Below the pieces are notes generated by a model, which was not told where the DNA came from, searched no databases, and was given only the letters and a program-made list of their open reading frames with translations. This document shows positions 10,601 through 23,637 of a stretch of DNA of 64,000 nucleotides, in pieces (positions within the stretch are counted from its first letter, which is position 1; the number at the start of each line of letters is the position of its first letter). Where the stretch lies: positions 1,426,001 to 1,490,000 of the forward strand of contig VJWN01000005.1 in NCBI GenBank assembly GCA_007644065.1, written 5' to 3'. The translations under genes and the position numbers were made by a program. The DNA is from Margaritispora aquatica. Taxonomy: Eukaryota > Ascomycota > Leotiomycetes > Helotiales > Discinellaceae.

Positions 10601-13600
10601 TCTGTTACGTTTGTCTCGCCAACAGAGCTAAGATTCGTGTCAGAGTCAGAAGGCGTGAAGACGCTGGTCACCTTGGAGGATTCTCGGTCATCCTCGTCAG
10701 AGCTTTCATCTGGGGTTTCCTCTTGAGGCATGCTGCCTGCTGGTAATGCTGCATACACGCACTTCATCAAACCCGGCATATCGGTGATCTCTGTTGAACG
10801 ATATAGTTAGCACATCGTTTTCCATAAGTTTTGTGATGAATTCAGACCGAAGGAAGGAAGGACCGGGTTTCCCCATGACTCTATTGTCTCCTTGAATTGG
10901 TGGATTGCTTTGGGGGGAGTCATATGGCAGAGGTTATTAATGAGGAGAAGTACTTACGAATCAACACATCAGGGTCAAGCGTACACTTGAACTCATTCTC
11001 GATCTCGCGCGACATCTCCATGCCCATTAATGAGTCAATACCCAAGTTGGCTAGCTCACTGTCGTCTCCAATTTCATGAAGCTCAAGACCAGACAGGTCC
11101 GCCAGAATAGCTTTCACCTTTCCTGAAATATCCGATCCCATGGTTGGTTTTTTCTTTTCCTTCTTAATTTTGGAGATCTTTGCTGTTGCTTTCTGGAGAG
11201 AGTTAAATGTTGCAGATGGTAAAATACTTTCGATCTTAGCCGTCATAGCTGCGGTTGATTGAGAGCTATCTGAATTTCCTGCCGAGAGACGGGAAAGCAT
11301 CTTGCTCATGGCAGCTTTGGATACCTTGACATAATTGATGCCTAGTATGACCTCTGTCAATTTTCCGGTGCAGGCATTGAAGATGAATACGTCCGTGAGA
11401 TACGCCTTCTCGAAGGGACCGTGGTGAGAAGCAAAAACGTGCCAAGAATCGGGGCGGGCATCCTCGGATAATCTACCAAATGTCAGCAAACGTCGTTCTA
11501 AGTCGAACGTCTTGGCAATGGCGAATACGTTTAATTCGGGAGATTCATCATCACAAGAAGAGTTTCAAGCTTACCTTGACGAGTCGAGGTTGGGTGAGCG
11601 AACCCACTGCTCGATTCCGTTGGCAATATACATATCAGAGGTAGCTCTGTCCGTCATGCAGTTGACCCAAATGCCGCCCACTTGACAGAAAGCGTCTGAC
11701 AAATGTGCGTCGAGCCATGTTTCGGAATTATATCTCTTCACCACATAGCCAGCAGATTCGTTACCTTTTCCTACCAATCTTTGAAGTCCCTGGTAGTCTT
11801 CGCCATAGTCTACGATCTCGGCAAATGTCTTGTATATGTTGCGCCCCTGAATTATGTCATCTGCATCCACACTTTTGAGCAGCTCTACGCAGCGGTGATG
11901 CCCGATGAGTCGTTCGTACTTAGCGAAATCTCGCTGTACTTGAGCGTCGTCGATGGAGCGAATAATGATCTTACCAGTGGTATGTATAGCTGTTGATGAA
12001 CCCTTGGATCGGGTGCTGATCAGCCGGAAAGCCCAACTTTGGTTTTCAACATCCATTGCTTCTAGCTCGAGCCAGACAGAGCGTGATGGATCAATGCAAA
12101 TAGGAGATTGATTATCCACTCCATGAATCTCTGGCTGCAATCTTGAAGATCCCATATCCGGGCGTAAACTTCGGAGACCTTCGATCGCTAGATCTATCTG
12201 GATGGTCGCCGGACATATTGGTGCGGTTTGAGCGATTTTGTGTCCTGAGATTATTCTTTGATACTTTGGTATCATCGTATTAACGCGGAATCTGGCACAC
12301 CGGTTTAGCTTGTCTTGATAGCCGACGAAGGTCAGTAGACTGTCTGGGAGCTTTTCATCCTCAACTTGTACCGGGACTTCTACCACAGCCTTCGTTACAC
12401 TCTTGAGGTCTATCCAGTGGCGGACTTTCTCGAATTGATATGGTGGTAGAAGCAAGGAAGAGTAGCTGTACGTTTGAGAGTCGTGGTGAGGCCAGAACGA
12501 GATGTTGAGACCAGCCTTCCAGAGACTTAACGTCGCTTCACTTAGACCTGACATGGAGTTATCGCTGATGATGTTGATTGCTTGGAAGTGAGACGTGCTC
12601 TGGCGTCCGAGTGCTCTGTCAGCCATAGCGGTGACAGTTGAGTTAGAGCCTGCTTCGAGCCAGATAGCTGATGGGAACTCCTCGGCGAGTCTGCACGCTG
12701 CTTGATGAAAGTAAACTGGCTGGCGCATGTGCTCAGCTACAAATTTACTGTTGAAATTTTGTCCACTGCGGGAAACAGGAGTCAGCATTCATTAATTCGA
12801 CATCAGTTACAAAACAAATAGAAGATATGACCCTGCTGAGTACAACATTCCTCTTCTATGGCGGTAATCGAAACTTTCAGATTGACTTACTCGGATACGT
12901 GATAGGTGGCCCTAGCAATTGGTATCTGGGCTTCTCCAAAATTCAGTTCTAGAGCTACCCTCTCCAATTCTGGCATCAATGGGTCGACAAGTGCAGAATG
13001 AAACGCGTTTGTAACATTCAGTCGTTTAGTTCTCATCGAGGAAGAGAAGTCCTTGGCGTGAGTCGAAACAGCATCAATCGCCTCGGTCGAACCAGCCAGT
13101 GTAAAACTCCTTGGACCATTGAAACAAGCTATACTTGCTGGAGACAAATTTGGACACGATTGGTTATATTGAGTGATCAATTGCTCTACATCTGCGAGAT
13201 CCTATGGAGCAGAAGATTAGTTTTATTCTGTTGGGGACGCAGAGATAGCAAATGGATTTAGAGATAAGGAACACTTACTGCTTCAACAGCCATCATGGCT
13301 CCCTGATCAGCACCCCACTTGGTTCGAATAATATTGGCACGTCCAATGATCATGTTGAATGTATCTTGGAGTGTCAAAACACCTGACACACAGAGAGCGG
13401 TCAACTCTCCGAACGAGTGTCCCAGCAATGCAACAGGCCGAGCTCCGCAGTCGATCCAGGTTTTTGCACAAGAGTACTGGAATGCAAAGAGCATTGTCTG
13501 TAACTCAACTGCACTTCCAACTGGACTGCGTTGGAAAATCCCTGGGAAGATGCTACCGGCTCCGTTTCCGTGTGCAAGGCAAGCGGCGTTACACGCATCG

Positions 13601-16600
13601 AGATGCTTTCGGAATACTTGTACAGTCTCGTAAATATGGCGATCCAAGCCGACGTAAGTCGAGTTCTGTCCCCCAAAACACATGATAAGTGGCCGTGGTG
13701 CTGGACGTGCAACAGAAGAGAGTGTGCCGTTTTCAAAGTCAGCCAACCTCTCGTCTAAGTCTTGGAAGGAAGAGCAGCTGAACATTAAGCCACGGTCTAA
13801 AACGCGATTTGATTGACGAAATACGTTAAAGGCAATGTTTGGCAAGGAGAGAGTGGATGCTGGCTCGGAGTTCCTCCCTAGGTATCGGCGAAGAGCTGTA
13901 GCGTATGAGCGAAGACTTTTGTCATCGAGCCCAGTTATCCAAAATGGGTACTTGATGCTGGGCGTGGCTGTTGATCCATACTGCGTAATTGTCTTTCTCG
14001 AGTTATTTCCAGAAAACTGCGTCACGACAATTGAAGCATTGGATCCCGATGCTCCATAATTATTAATCAAGGCGGCTCTAAAATCTGCTGTCCACGGCAT
14101 AAGACTCGTTGGGATTCTCATCTTGTCTGCAGGAGTTGCCCCTATTGCCGGATTTATCGTGTCAAAACTTGCCTGAGGGGGAATCGCCGCCATTCGAATC
14201 ATCAACAGGACCTTGATGAGTGAAATAAGTCCACTGGTGCACTCAACATGGCCTACAAGTCCCTTCACTGAGCTCAACATTAAAGGTTCTGGTTTCAGAC
14301 GGTTTGCACCGCCGAGAACTTGTCGTATACTCTCATACTCTGCTGGATCGCCTACAGCTGTCCCAGTTCCATGAGCCTCAACCGCTGTAATTTGGTCAGG
14401 TTTGAGCCTGGCTTGCCGAGTAACAACACGGAAGAGATCAGATAAAGAAGGGGCATTGGGAACGAAAATTGGCGTGCAGTTTTGGTTCTGTTGCACAGCT
14501 GTCCCAGCGATCGTTCCCAGAATCTGGTCGCCGTCCGCAATAGCTAAAGACACTATAAGGCGGAAAAGTCAGCAAACTACTTACTTAGATGTGCCAATAT
14601 GAGACCCTTACTCTTCTTGAGGAAAACGGCAGCCACTCCCTCACCACGACAATATCCATCTGCTTTGATATCGAAGGGCTTGCATGATCCAGTCAAACTA
14701 AGGAAACTTGCGCCTGCCAAGTTCTGATACCACAGCGGATTCGTCATGACGTGCGTACCGCCAGCGAGCGCAGCAGAACACTCCCCGCTGCGAATAGCCT
14801 GGCATGCTTGATGAACTGCAACCGCCGATGAGGAACATGCTGTGTCGATCGTTAATCCTGGCCTACATATCCCACAACAGTCAGCTAATTCTCAAAATGC
14901 GCCAAGACTGAGAATCGTATCATTTTTGGTCCTCATAACCTTATCAGGAGGCACCTCTCCTGGATGACAAAAGCGATCCCAAATGAAATCCTGCAGCTTC
15001 TGGAGATGCTTACCCAGTCCAGCCAAAGTAATGGCTAACTTTGCCGGCGATGAATCCTTTCAAATTGCCTGTTGCAGAAAACGCATTCGGCGCATGGCAA
15101 GCGATGTTATTCTCGTAGTCAACAGCACAAACACCAACATAACATCCAACGCGTCTATCTGCATTTGGTTTATGGAACCATCCTGACTGTTCAACTGCCT
15201 GATAGGCAATTTGCAGAATATGTCGTTGTTGTGGATCCATTGAGGCGACCTCCCGAGGACTTTTCTTGAAGAATTTATGGTCGAACTTGTCGAAGTCGTT
15301 CATGAAATTTCCAAACCATTTCCTCTTCGGATCAGCGTCGCGGAAAGGTGTCTCAAACCCGAAACGCTCTTTGGGAACTTCTTGATGTTGAGACTTTCCT
15401 TCACAGAGTAACTGCCAGAACTCTTCGAGATTATCCGCACCCGCGACCTTGCAGGACATTCCTACCACCGCGATATCGTTATCCGTGTACTGGGGCTCAG
15501 CTTGCAGAAGTTCTGATTCGACATCGGACATTTGAATGACCTGCGAGCTTATTCGACGAATAAGTGATGGAGGAACGCATCTCTCTGGACCAAACGAGAC
15601 CACAAGGGCCCTTTTGTCTTTTAGACTGGATTCCTGAACAGTCAAGAATGTTTTATGCCACTGGGATTGTTCCGTCAAGATAGATCGCAATGCCTCTTGA
15701 TGCAGTGGACCTTGACTTAGGAAGTCTCCGTGGGAATTGGAGCGGGTTGGCATAGTCAGTGCCGATGCATCCGGAAAATTGAAATCCTCATGCGAGGTAC
15801 AGAAGTCTGTGAGTGACTTGAGTAAACTACGGTGTCCATCCCAGTGGAAACGACCTCGCAGTCCAACTTCAGTGGCAATGATCCCGACGGCTCTGAGCTG
15901 GTGCTGCAGCGCCGCAGCATCTTTCGTTGAAGTGGTGACAGTAGCTCGGTACTTATCGTAAGATACAGAAACGTAAGCCTTTTAGATTTTAGGTTAGCAA
16001 AAATTATAAGGCAGGATAAGGAGTGCATAACTTCTTACCTCAGGGAATTTCTTCAATATCTGAGTCACTTCTTCACCAGCCTCATCAGATTGCCAGACAA
16101 CCGCAAGAGATTTGGATGGCCCCACTTCCGACGAAATTTCTTGGGCGTCTACCACCATTCCGATGAGCAAACCTAGTCGCAACGCAACCGCCCCATACTT
16201 CTGAAATTTCTCCTTGCTATTACTGCTAGACACAGCCAGTGCACTCAGAAGACCAGTGCAGAACCCCAGCGTCTCTGTATTTGATTTGGATGATGCATAT
16301 AGATCTTCCCCTCTGTTGGCGGCATCTGGATGCGAAACCTCTAGATATCTGGCGTATTGAACTAACTGCGTAATTATGACAAGTGGTGTGAGAAGTGTAT
16401 TTGGAAGGACGCCGTCGTTTGCCGAAATATCGCCCGTCTTGAGCCAATCATTCAAGTCTTGCAACTGCTTGCGCGTTGTTCCAATGAGCTCAGGAAAGTC
16501 TCTGGAAATGAGATCTAAGCATTGTGTGAATCCCGTAATGGTGTCGAGAATCCATTGATGGTCCTTCGTTGTCAACAGTGCTGTTCTCAGAGCCTGAAAT

Positions 16601-16680
16601 GCGTCTTTGTCAAACGATAGCGCCTGCGGGCCGAACAGTAGTACTGTGTTTCCCCCTGGATGCAAGAGTCGATCTACCAT
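7641..16680 (-). CDS. non-reducing polyketide synthase, SAT-KS-AT-PT-ACP-ACP-CMeT-R
   Basis: Ten exons: 16680-16039, 15978-15014, 14862-14612, 14552-13279, 13201-12891, 12765-11575, 11472-10958, 10790-10056, 9979-9618, 9452-7641. All junctions keep frame and give 2685 residues. Visible sites: SAT Cys141 (GFCTG), KS Cys545 (DTACSSS) with AHGTGT, AT Ser999 (GHSFGE), PT His1323 and Asp1505, ACP Ser1692 (LGIDSLM) and a second ACP Ser1806 (LGVDSLL), CMeT GAGTGG near 2088, reductase TGATGSVG at 2317 and Y2484/K2488. The architecture is that of azaphilone and asperfuranone NR-PKSs: SAT takes a chain from a partner HR-PKS, PT sets the aromatic ring, CMeT adds a methyl and R releases an aldehyde with NADPH. 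The start is the first ATG ahead of the SAT domain. Two CGGAGTTT elements lie 1.2 kb upstream. Confidence 0.95.
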
Positions 16681-17912
16681 GACGAATATCAAGACGGAGT
16701 AATATTTTGCAAGGTCTAGACAATGATTGTTTTCGATGAATATGTCTCACAATGTTAGTATGATGTATGCTGCTGTCCGGAACTTCATAAAGCCAGCTTG
16801 GTTGAATGTTGACAGTGGATTGATGAACTCGAGATTCACGTGCTGGGCTTCATATTTGGCACGTCCAAGCCCTTTAGATAGCTTGGAGTTGGGGAATTCT
16901 TTCAGGAAGGTATCTTTTGGCCAGAGTAGATTTGTGATCCTACTCCCAATATCTGATACTGCACGTAAGCTAGAATCAGCCCTCCACGCTGGTTTCCACT
17001 GACTGTTCACGTCATATCCTTCCACCAACCACTTTCACGGAGTAGATGAGAAACTTCATTGCCGATACGGTTCAAGCATCTACGATACTCCGTACAGTAG
17101 CTGGCTAGCACGGCTAGGGACCTGAGGTGGTTGCCCCATTGCCAAAGGTACTAGGTCTTTAGTGATAAACTTTTCGGACCTTCTTTTGTGCCCTCCCTAA
17201 GACCAGGTTCACTTTGTCAGCGTCTCAAGTTGAACTTAGTTACTCCATGAGTTTATTGGTAGTAGGTAACACAAAGATACGAAAAGTCCGTGCAGAACTC
17301 TTTTGGTCAAATCTGTGGAGGGACGTTTATTCACACGGTTGAGAGGGAATGGGTAGTGACAGACAACTTTGCACATTCATCTCATCTCATCTCAATGTCA
17401 CAGAAGTGCTTGGTAGAGGCGAAAGAATTACAGCGATCCATTTGGTCATACTTTAAAAGTAGGTTGCACCTTGAAAGAAAAATATATATAAAAATAGATG
17501 GACTTTTTTTGAGAAGAGTAAAGAAAACAAACACAAAAGTCCTCTTCCACCTACCTTCATTTACCCAGGAATCTAACACGCCTTCACCTCATCAAACCAC
17601 TCAAACCAAGGTACCTACCTACTTACCTTACACATGATTATTCTTCCTTCCTTCCTTCCTTCACTTCATGAGAATCCCGATTACCCGTACCCACACCACC
17701 ACAGTCTTCGGATTATCTCCTACTCCATACAGCCATACAGTAATGATCATCATCATCGCCCAGGTATATTTCACTTCAATCATCGGGCCGGGGTTCATTT
17801 ACTCCCTCCCCAGGCAGGCAGCTCACTACCTACCTACCTATCACCAGTTTCACGTGTAGTCACAGCCACAACGCTGCTTGTTCTTTAGGGTAGGTTGTGC
17901 AGGTCAGTTATC

Positions 17913-17920
17913 CGGAGTTT
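17913..17920 (+). promoter_or_regulatory. CGGAGTTT element upstream of the NR-PKS (copy 1)
   Basis: The core 8-mer, followed by TCT. It is paired with a second copy 20 bp away in the same orientation, about 1.2 kb from the PKS start codon. Confidence 0.5.
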
Positions 17921-17932
17921 TCTTTTGGCGGG

Positions 17933-17940
17933 CGGAGTTT
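17933..17940 (+). promoter_or_regulatory. CGGAGTTT element upstream of the NR-PKS (copy 2)
   Basis: Second copy, preceded by GGCGGG. The 20-bp spacing is about two helical turns, so two dimers could bind on one face. Confidence 0.5.
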
Positions 17941-18942
17941 GTATTGCTTATCTACAGTTCCAAGCTCGGCCTCGCCTATGATACGAGATACGAGCCACCC
18001 CCCCTTTTCCTAAGCGAAAATACAAACAGAATGAGAAGAAAGAATCAAACAATAATTGAAAGAATACAAGAATACAAGGATGCAAAAAGAACGATCAATT
18101 GATTGATTTTTAGCTTTTTGCCTTTTGAATTTTGCCTATACTGTAGAAACTTTCCTTCCCTTACCTTACCTCGCTTAGCCTTATGTACATGCACTTCCAG
18201 TTGGCTTTTGCCTGCCTCCCTGTCTGCCTTCCCATCCGCACCACTCGTCTCGCCTCACTCGCCTCACTCACCTTATGTGAAACAAAACACGCCAAACGCC
18301 AATCGCAAAAACATTTACCTTAAGCGAGTCCGAAAAAAATCGTCAAGCGAGTCCGAAAACACACTAAGCGAATGCGAAATCCAACCAGTCCAACGACCAC
18401 CAACATGGCAGAAGGCGAAAAGGTTACCCCGAACGTAGATGGGTGGCAGACTAAGCTTCCACAACTCACTCGCAAGTGCTGCTGCCGAGTTGCTTGCTTG
18501 CTTGCTTGTTCAGTATTGTGTATGTATGCGCCTTTGCTGAAACTTTTCGCATTCACTACTTTTTTTAATATTTTTGTCCCAAAAATAATTGTTTGAGGGA
18601 TGGAAAAGGGGGGGTGAGTCACGTGTCACAAAGGTAAAGTAGGTAGGTAGGTAGTTTTGAGTTTTGCCTGGTTTGATGGCTTGATGGTCAGGTTTGATAG
18701 TGAGCGGAGGAGAGAGGAGAGGGGAGTTAGCTAATTGTACAGTTTTTTGGCGGGTGGGTGTCCTGCCTGTTAACTTAAGCCTGGGTGGGATGAAGGCACG
18801 AGAAAATACAAGTGAACGTGAACGTGAAAGTGAAAGTGAAAGAAAAAGAAGTAGATAATGTGTGTCCTAGAAAGGTGGGTGCGAAAGGACGTGAAAGCTG
18901 ATGGGAAGGAAAGTCTCAAGGTTGTCATTGTGCTTCTAGGAA

Positions 18943-18943
18943 G

Positions 18944-18974
<31 letters not shown>

Positions 18975-18976
18975 CT
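18943..18976 (+). repeat. GTTGTC hexanucleotide microsatellite
   Basis: About five to six tandem units of GTTGTC/GTCGTT in the NR-PKS upstream region. Simple repeat, no further function seen. Confidence 0.7.
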
Positions 18977-19610
18977 GTCCTTCCATATTTCTGTCCTTGT
19001 ACCTCTCATCCTTTAGCTTTGTTCGTCCATCCATCCCTCTTTCCTTCTTTCCTTCCTTCCTTCCTTCCCTCTGTGATGGAGGAGACAAGAAAGACAGACA
19101 CCAAAAAAAGTAAGGTACCTACAGCTACCTACCTCACCTTGAGGTTAGCCTCCCCTGAAAGTAAGTAACACCCATACCCAAGATCTCCCTCCATCCAAAG
19201 CTCTGAAAAACAATTCTGGGAGAGAAAAACAATGCTGCATTAGATGCTGAGCGTAAGATAAGAAGCAATCACACGTCTCTCCACTACCTTTAAGAGAAAA
19301 AAGAAAAACGCCCCTTTTCCTGAAAACCAAGATATGCGCCTATCCCCTCCTCGCTATGCAAAATGAGAATACCTAAAAGCATCGTGTCTTGCAAAAACGC
19401 CATATCTGATGCCTAATAGCACACGTTTTCTAATATTCCTTCCCTTCGTTCTTGTCGTGGTTTCGTCTATGCAAATACTGTAAAAAAAAAACACAATCAC
19501 TGCCACTACTTTCTCCTCGATCAAGATCCTCATGTATATGTGGGTGGTCGATTTCTATTGCTCAGTTGAATAATACTTTTGGGGGGGTGGTTGTGGAGGA
19601 GAAACGCTGA

Positions 19611-21737
19611 TCAGCAAGACACTTTTTGCTTGTAAAAGTAGCCTTTAGCTAGATTATTCACACTCGTTATGTCGTGCAACACTTCGACGATTTCTTGCAC
19701 CTGGACTTCCACAGTTTCAGTCAGGTAGCGATGACTGTTGAAGAAGTCGGCACAGAGAAACAATGGTAGTGGGGTAAATGGATGAACCTAGGTTTGATCA
19801 GCGACGAGTCTAACAGGAGAGCCTTTGTTTGGGTGGTGTGATTTGAGAGAATGACGTACCTTGAAATAACTTAGATGTGCTAATGATCTGGACAGGCGGA
19901 CGATTTCCTGGGCGGCAAGTAATGCTCGCTGCTTGAAGTCGACGATGACATTGCGGTAATCGCTCGTCTCCCACGACATCGACTCCATGACTTTGCACAG
20001 ATACAAGACGGTGGTATGCGCTAGCATGTTAGTGAAGAGCAGCATTGAGCCGGAGTTTTGGGAGGGCGATGAGTAGTTTTGCTGGAGTATCTCCACCCTC
20101 GTCCTCAGCATGGTATCCAGCCACTCATGTCTGTCCCAGAAGTGCTGTGGGATGTTGACGTAAGCGCGTTCCACAAACGTCTGTTGGTGGTGTGCCAGAG
20201 CGCGGCCACAAATGGTGGCTAATATGATGGATTCGGTAAAGGGAGACAGCTTGCTGCTCTGGTCGACAGAGCACATGGCCTCTGATAGGAACGGCATTTC
20301 TACATGCTGTCCCTTTTGAAACTCCTCCTCGGCAATGGGGAGGCGGGTGCATATCTGTTCTGCCCATATCAGCGATGCCATTCGTTCGGCGCGGGGGAAT
20401 ATCCATATGTCCATCCCCGGTCCAACTCACCACCTGTTCGTTTAGCGTCAAAGGGAACTCCCCGCGAATGGAGATGAACCTGTCCAACGAGTATGCCATC
20501 CAAAAAGTCCGCCTCTTGCTTTCGGTTGTGATACACTCGTCAGGGTCGGCCCCGCTCTTCCTCTTGACGACCTGCTCCGGAGTGTCGATCTCGTATATTC
20601 GCATCAATTGCAGCAGACGGAAGCAACGCCCAGCGCTGATATATCCGCGTTGGTAATTTGTCCGCATGAACTCATAGATCAGCAGTAGTATCCTGGCTTG
20701 CACATGCTCGATGTCACTGAACTCGGTAATGTCATCTTTGGGCTCCGATAATTCGAGTAACCTCCGCGTCGTATTATAAAGGCCCTCGCGGACATGGGCT
20801 TCTTGGGCGGAAAGTGAGGCTGCGAGCGTCCACATTGCATATTGCAGACAGATTTGAGACTCGGTTTTGGATGCATTTCGTGACCAACAAAAGTACTGCC
20901 GCTGATGCAGAAACGGGACTGACGGGTAGACTCGTTCGAAATACAGCTGGTCACTTCACACACTGTTAATTGCGGGGACGCACACACATATACACACACC
21001 CCTTTGCGTGCCAGCCAGACGAGCGCCGCAGAAGACCGGATCAGGATGTGAATGAAGACTTACAAATCAGTCCGTAGAATGTCAGATACGTAGAAGTTAC
21101 AGTTATTAAACATGACTGACGACTCAACGGCGGGGGGATCAGCCATCCTGAGATCGGGGCATAGGTCCATTTGCAGTGTGCTGCCCTCGGGGCTCATTGC
21201 TCCTGAGGGTGACTCTGGAAGGGCCGCATGATTCATGTTGAGAAAACAGTCGAGAGTTGGTAGGTCGAGCAGATCCATGCTCATGTTCATATTCATGTTT
21301 GGTACGACTCCGGTATGCTGTCGCTGTTCCAGAAGACGTTTCTCCACCAAAGCTGCATCACCAAAACATTAGTCTACATTGATTAGTCTGTTTGAGATTT
21401 ACCCAGCAAGGGCTTTGACTTTGTTTGTATTTCCCCAGCATTTCCTCCAGTTAGAAAGTAGGTAGGTAGGTAGGTAGGTAGGTAGGTAGGTAATTTTATG
21501 CATACCCAATCTTTGCTGCAACGCCTTCAGATGACCCCGTTTGGGGCCTCTCGGAGAGAGGGTGTTGTCATTCACACAATGGACACCTGCTTCATAACAT
21601 GCTGTACAACTGGGTTGCTTTCTATCGCAACTCAGTTTCCGCCTTCGACACTCTTCACAGGCGGCTCCAGGACGTTGTCGGGACTTCTTCTCCCCTGTCG
21701 CTGTCGTGCTTGATGTCGTGATGGTCGAGTCGGACAT
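19611..21737 (-). CDS. Zn2Cys6 transcription factor, likely pathway regulator
   Basis: Five exons (21737-21506, 21352-21064, 20953-20431, 20354-19860, 19787-19611) give 571 residues. The N-terminal binuclear zinc cluster has the spacing CX2CX6CX6CX2CX6C, within CEECRRRKLSC and the following segment. A linker and a short coiled coil (LKALQQRLALVEKRLLEQ, formed across the first splice junction) follow, as in Gal4-type dimers that read paired CGG triplets. The middle holds the fungal transcription factor homology region (DQLYFERVYP, TKRRTFWMAYSLDR-like). The C-terminus reads VHPFTPLPLF. It sits between the two PKS genes and is the best candidate to bind the CGGAGTTT elements. I saw no such element in its own promoter, so it may be controlled differently. 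The first intron carries a GGTA microsatellite. Confidence 0.9.
21458..21492 (+). repeat. GTAG tetranucleotide microsatellite inside the regulator's first intron
   Basis: About eight tandem GTAG units within the 153-bp intron 21505-21353, just inside the donor site. Length variation here could affect splicing of the regulator transcript. Confidence 0.75.
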
Positions 21738-22133
21738 TCTGATATGAGGATGGGGTTAAGACCGCATGAGCCCTGAATTCTAGAATTCTAGAATTCTACT
21801 ACTCTTCGCTCTCTGACTTCCTCTTCCTCCTCCTCTGTGATTGTGATAGTGAGAGTGAGACTACAGTAGTGACTGGGTCGATTCGACTTTGAGTTTTGCA
21901 CGTCGTCGTCGGGCATATCTGTACTTTCTTTTTGGTTTAATCAGTTGGCGGGTTTGGGTTGTTGGGAGTTGGGAGTTGGGAGTAGGGGAGCAGCTTTAGG
22001 AGCGAGTGAGTGGAGTGGAGGGTAGCTGATATAGCCGGAACGTATTTGGACGCATGTTGGGGAACGTGTATAGAATTGGCTGGTTTGCTATCAGCAATAA
22101 CCCTATACCAGTAAAAATCCACCCTTGAGAGTA

Positions 22134-22172
<39 letters not shown>
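22134..22172 (+). repeat. AAT trinucleotide microsatellite
   Basis: About thirteen tandem AAT units roughly 400 bp upstream of the regulator start codon. Confidence 0.8.
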
Positions 22173-22455
22173 TTAATTCTTCAACACAGAAACAGAAAAC
22201 GAATGGATGGATCCACCCCTGGGAGGGGGGGGGGTTCTGGGGTTTGGCGGGCAGGGGGGTAAAGGGCAGGCCAGTACAAGTAAAGTAAAGTACAGTACAG
22301 TGAGGGAATGAGTGAGTGAGTGAGTGACAGGGGCAGGCTATATGCGACGCTTGCGTGTTTCGTTGAAAGAATAGAATTGGCACGATTCATGATTCGGTGG
22401 GCAGGCAAGATCTGGCGGGGGTGGTAGTGGGTAGTGGGTAGTGGGGGAATAGAAA

Positions 22456-22615
22456 GAGTAGAGTAGAGTAGAGTAGAGTAGAGTAGAGTAGAGTAGAGTA
22501 GAGTAGAGTAGAATAGAGTAGAGTAGAGTAGAGTAGAGTAGAATAGAGTAGAGTAGAGTAGAGTAGAGTAGAGTACAGTACAGTACAGTCCAGTCCAGTT
22601 CAGTACAGTACAGTA
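22456..22615 (+). repeat. GAGTA/CAGTA pentanucleotide array
   Basis: About 24 units of GAGTA with a few GAATA variants, passing into a run of CAGTA/CAGTC units. This is 160 bp of five-base periodicity. Both strands read open because no unit frame meets a stop, which explains the Tyr/Ser/Leu-rich spurious frames here. Confidence 0.85.
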
Positions 22616-23637
22616 AGAGTAAGACAAAGAGAGAAATAAACGGTCCAGTCCCAGCTCTAACCTACTACTAACCCACTACTCGACCGAGGAGAGAGAGACC
22701 CTTGAGGGGAACCTAGTAGGGCTTAGAGTCTACCATTTTCCTACTATTCTACTATTCTACTATTCTACTATTCTATTATTCTACTGTACCTCGTCGTGCT
22801 CGTCATGATGCTCGTATGCTACTGTCCGGAGGTAAAACTGTAAACGGTAGACTGTACTCTCCTCGTACTTTGCTGTCGGTCATCCCGCCCCAGTCACGCA
22901 GTCAAGCGGGTGCTACCTTAGGGCTAGGAGGGGCGAGGCCGAGGGGCGAACGCATGGGCATGGGGCATGGGGCATGGGCAAGTTTAGGGGGGTTTTGGTT
23001 GGCTGGTCAGGTACTTCACGCTTACGAGCTGATGACTGACTGTAAGATAAGATCTTACTTTTCACTCCTCCTCCTCCTACTGTACAGTGCAGTACTACTA
23101 CTGCGACTACGGTACTACTACTATTATTACTACGGTACTACTACTACTGTAACAACAACAGACCTGCTCGGCTCGGCTCTTCACTATGGAGGTACCTTAT
23201 TCAACCACACCACCACCTACACCTAGCTTTAGTTTGGAGTCTATTGTATTTTTGACACTGACCTTTGCTGACACTATGACACTTTGACAAGGTGACACGA
23301 TGACACTATGACACTGTACCAGAAAATCAACAAAACTCTGGATGAACACTAGAAGCAGTCTTCTAGACCAAACCAGCACAGTACAGTACACATAATTAAA
23401 TCCCTTCCTCCCTTCCTCGTCCTCACTCGTCCTCACACATTCCAATTCGAGATATCAGGCCCCACCAAAGGTACTGTAAAAGGTACTGTAGAAGTAAAGT
23501 AAGCGCATAATGTAACAGGCATTTGTTCCTTCGCGCCTCACACTTCTGACGCACACTCACTCATCCAGCCCATCCAGCTCATCCAGCTCATCTAGCTCAT
23601 CTAGCCCTAGCCCTACCTTTAGCCTAGCGACCACTCG

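Larger units (their letters stand above)
16681..19610. other. long intergenic region upstream of the NR-PKS
   Basis: Nearly 3 kb without a convincing gene. It holds the NR-PKS promoter, two CGGAGTTT elements (17913, 17933), C/T-rich CCTTCCTT and TACC runs, and a GTTGTC hexanucleotide array at about 18943-18976. Open frames here follow the repeats and carry no known motif. A long 5' UTR for the PKS is possible. Confidence 0.6.
21738..23637. other. repeat-rich intergenic region upstream of the regulator
   Basis: 1.9 kb without a gene I can support. It is packed with simple repeats: AAT trinucleotides, a GAGTA/CAGTA pentanucleotide array, CTATT and TACTAC runs, and imperfect GACACTATGACACT units at about 23255-23320. 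The regulator promoter must lie in its left part. I see no CGGAGTTT element here. Confidence 0.6.

Noticed and set aside
16747..17028. A 93-codon open frame just upstream of the NR-PKS start
   Set aside because: It opens only with TTG, has no recognisable motif, and the SAT domain already has a good ATG at 16680. I treat it as 5' flank.
20051..20058. CGGAGTTT core within the regulator coding sequence
   Set aside because: It lies in an exon and encodes ordinary residues; one or two chance 8-mers are expected in a window of this size.
21403..21445. A micro-exon inside the first intron of the regulator
   Set aside because: It can be drawn in frame, but it needs an acceptor only a few bases after the branch-like CTAAC. 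Direct joining of 21506 to 21352 keeps frame and gives a better coiled coil.
22181..22627. Tyr/Ser/Leu-rich frame over the pentanucleotide array
   Set aside because: The frame is open only because the GAGTA/CAGTA units lack stops; the peptide is a pure repeat translation.
23255..23320. GACACTATGACACT repeats as a CRISPR-like array
   Set aside because: Units are short, imperfect and without unique spacers, and the genome is eukaryotic.
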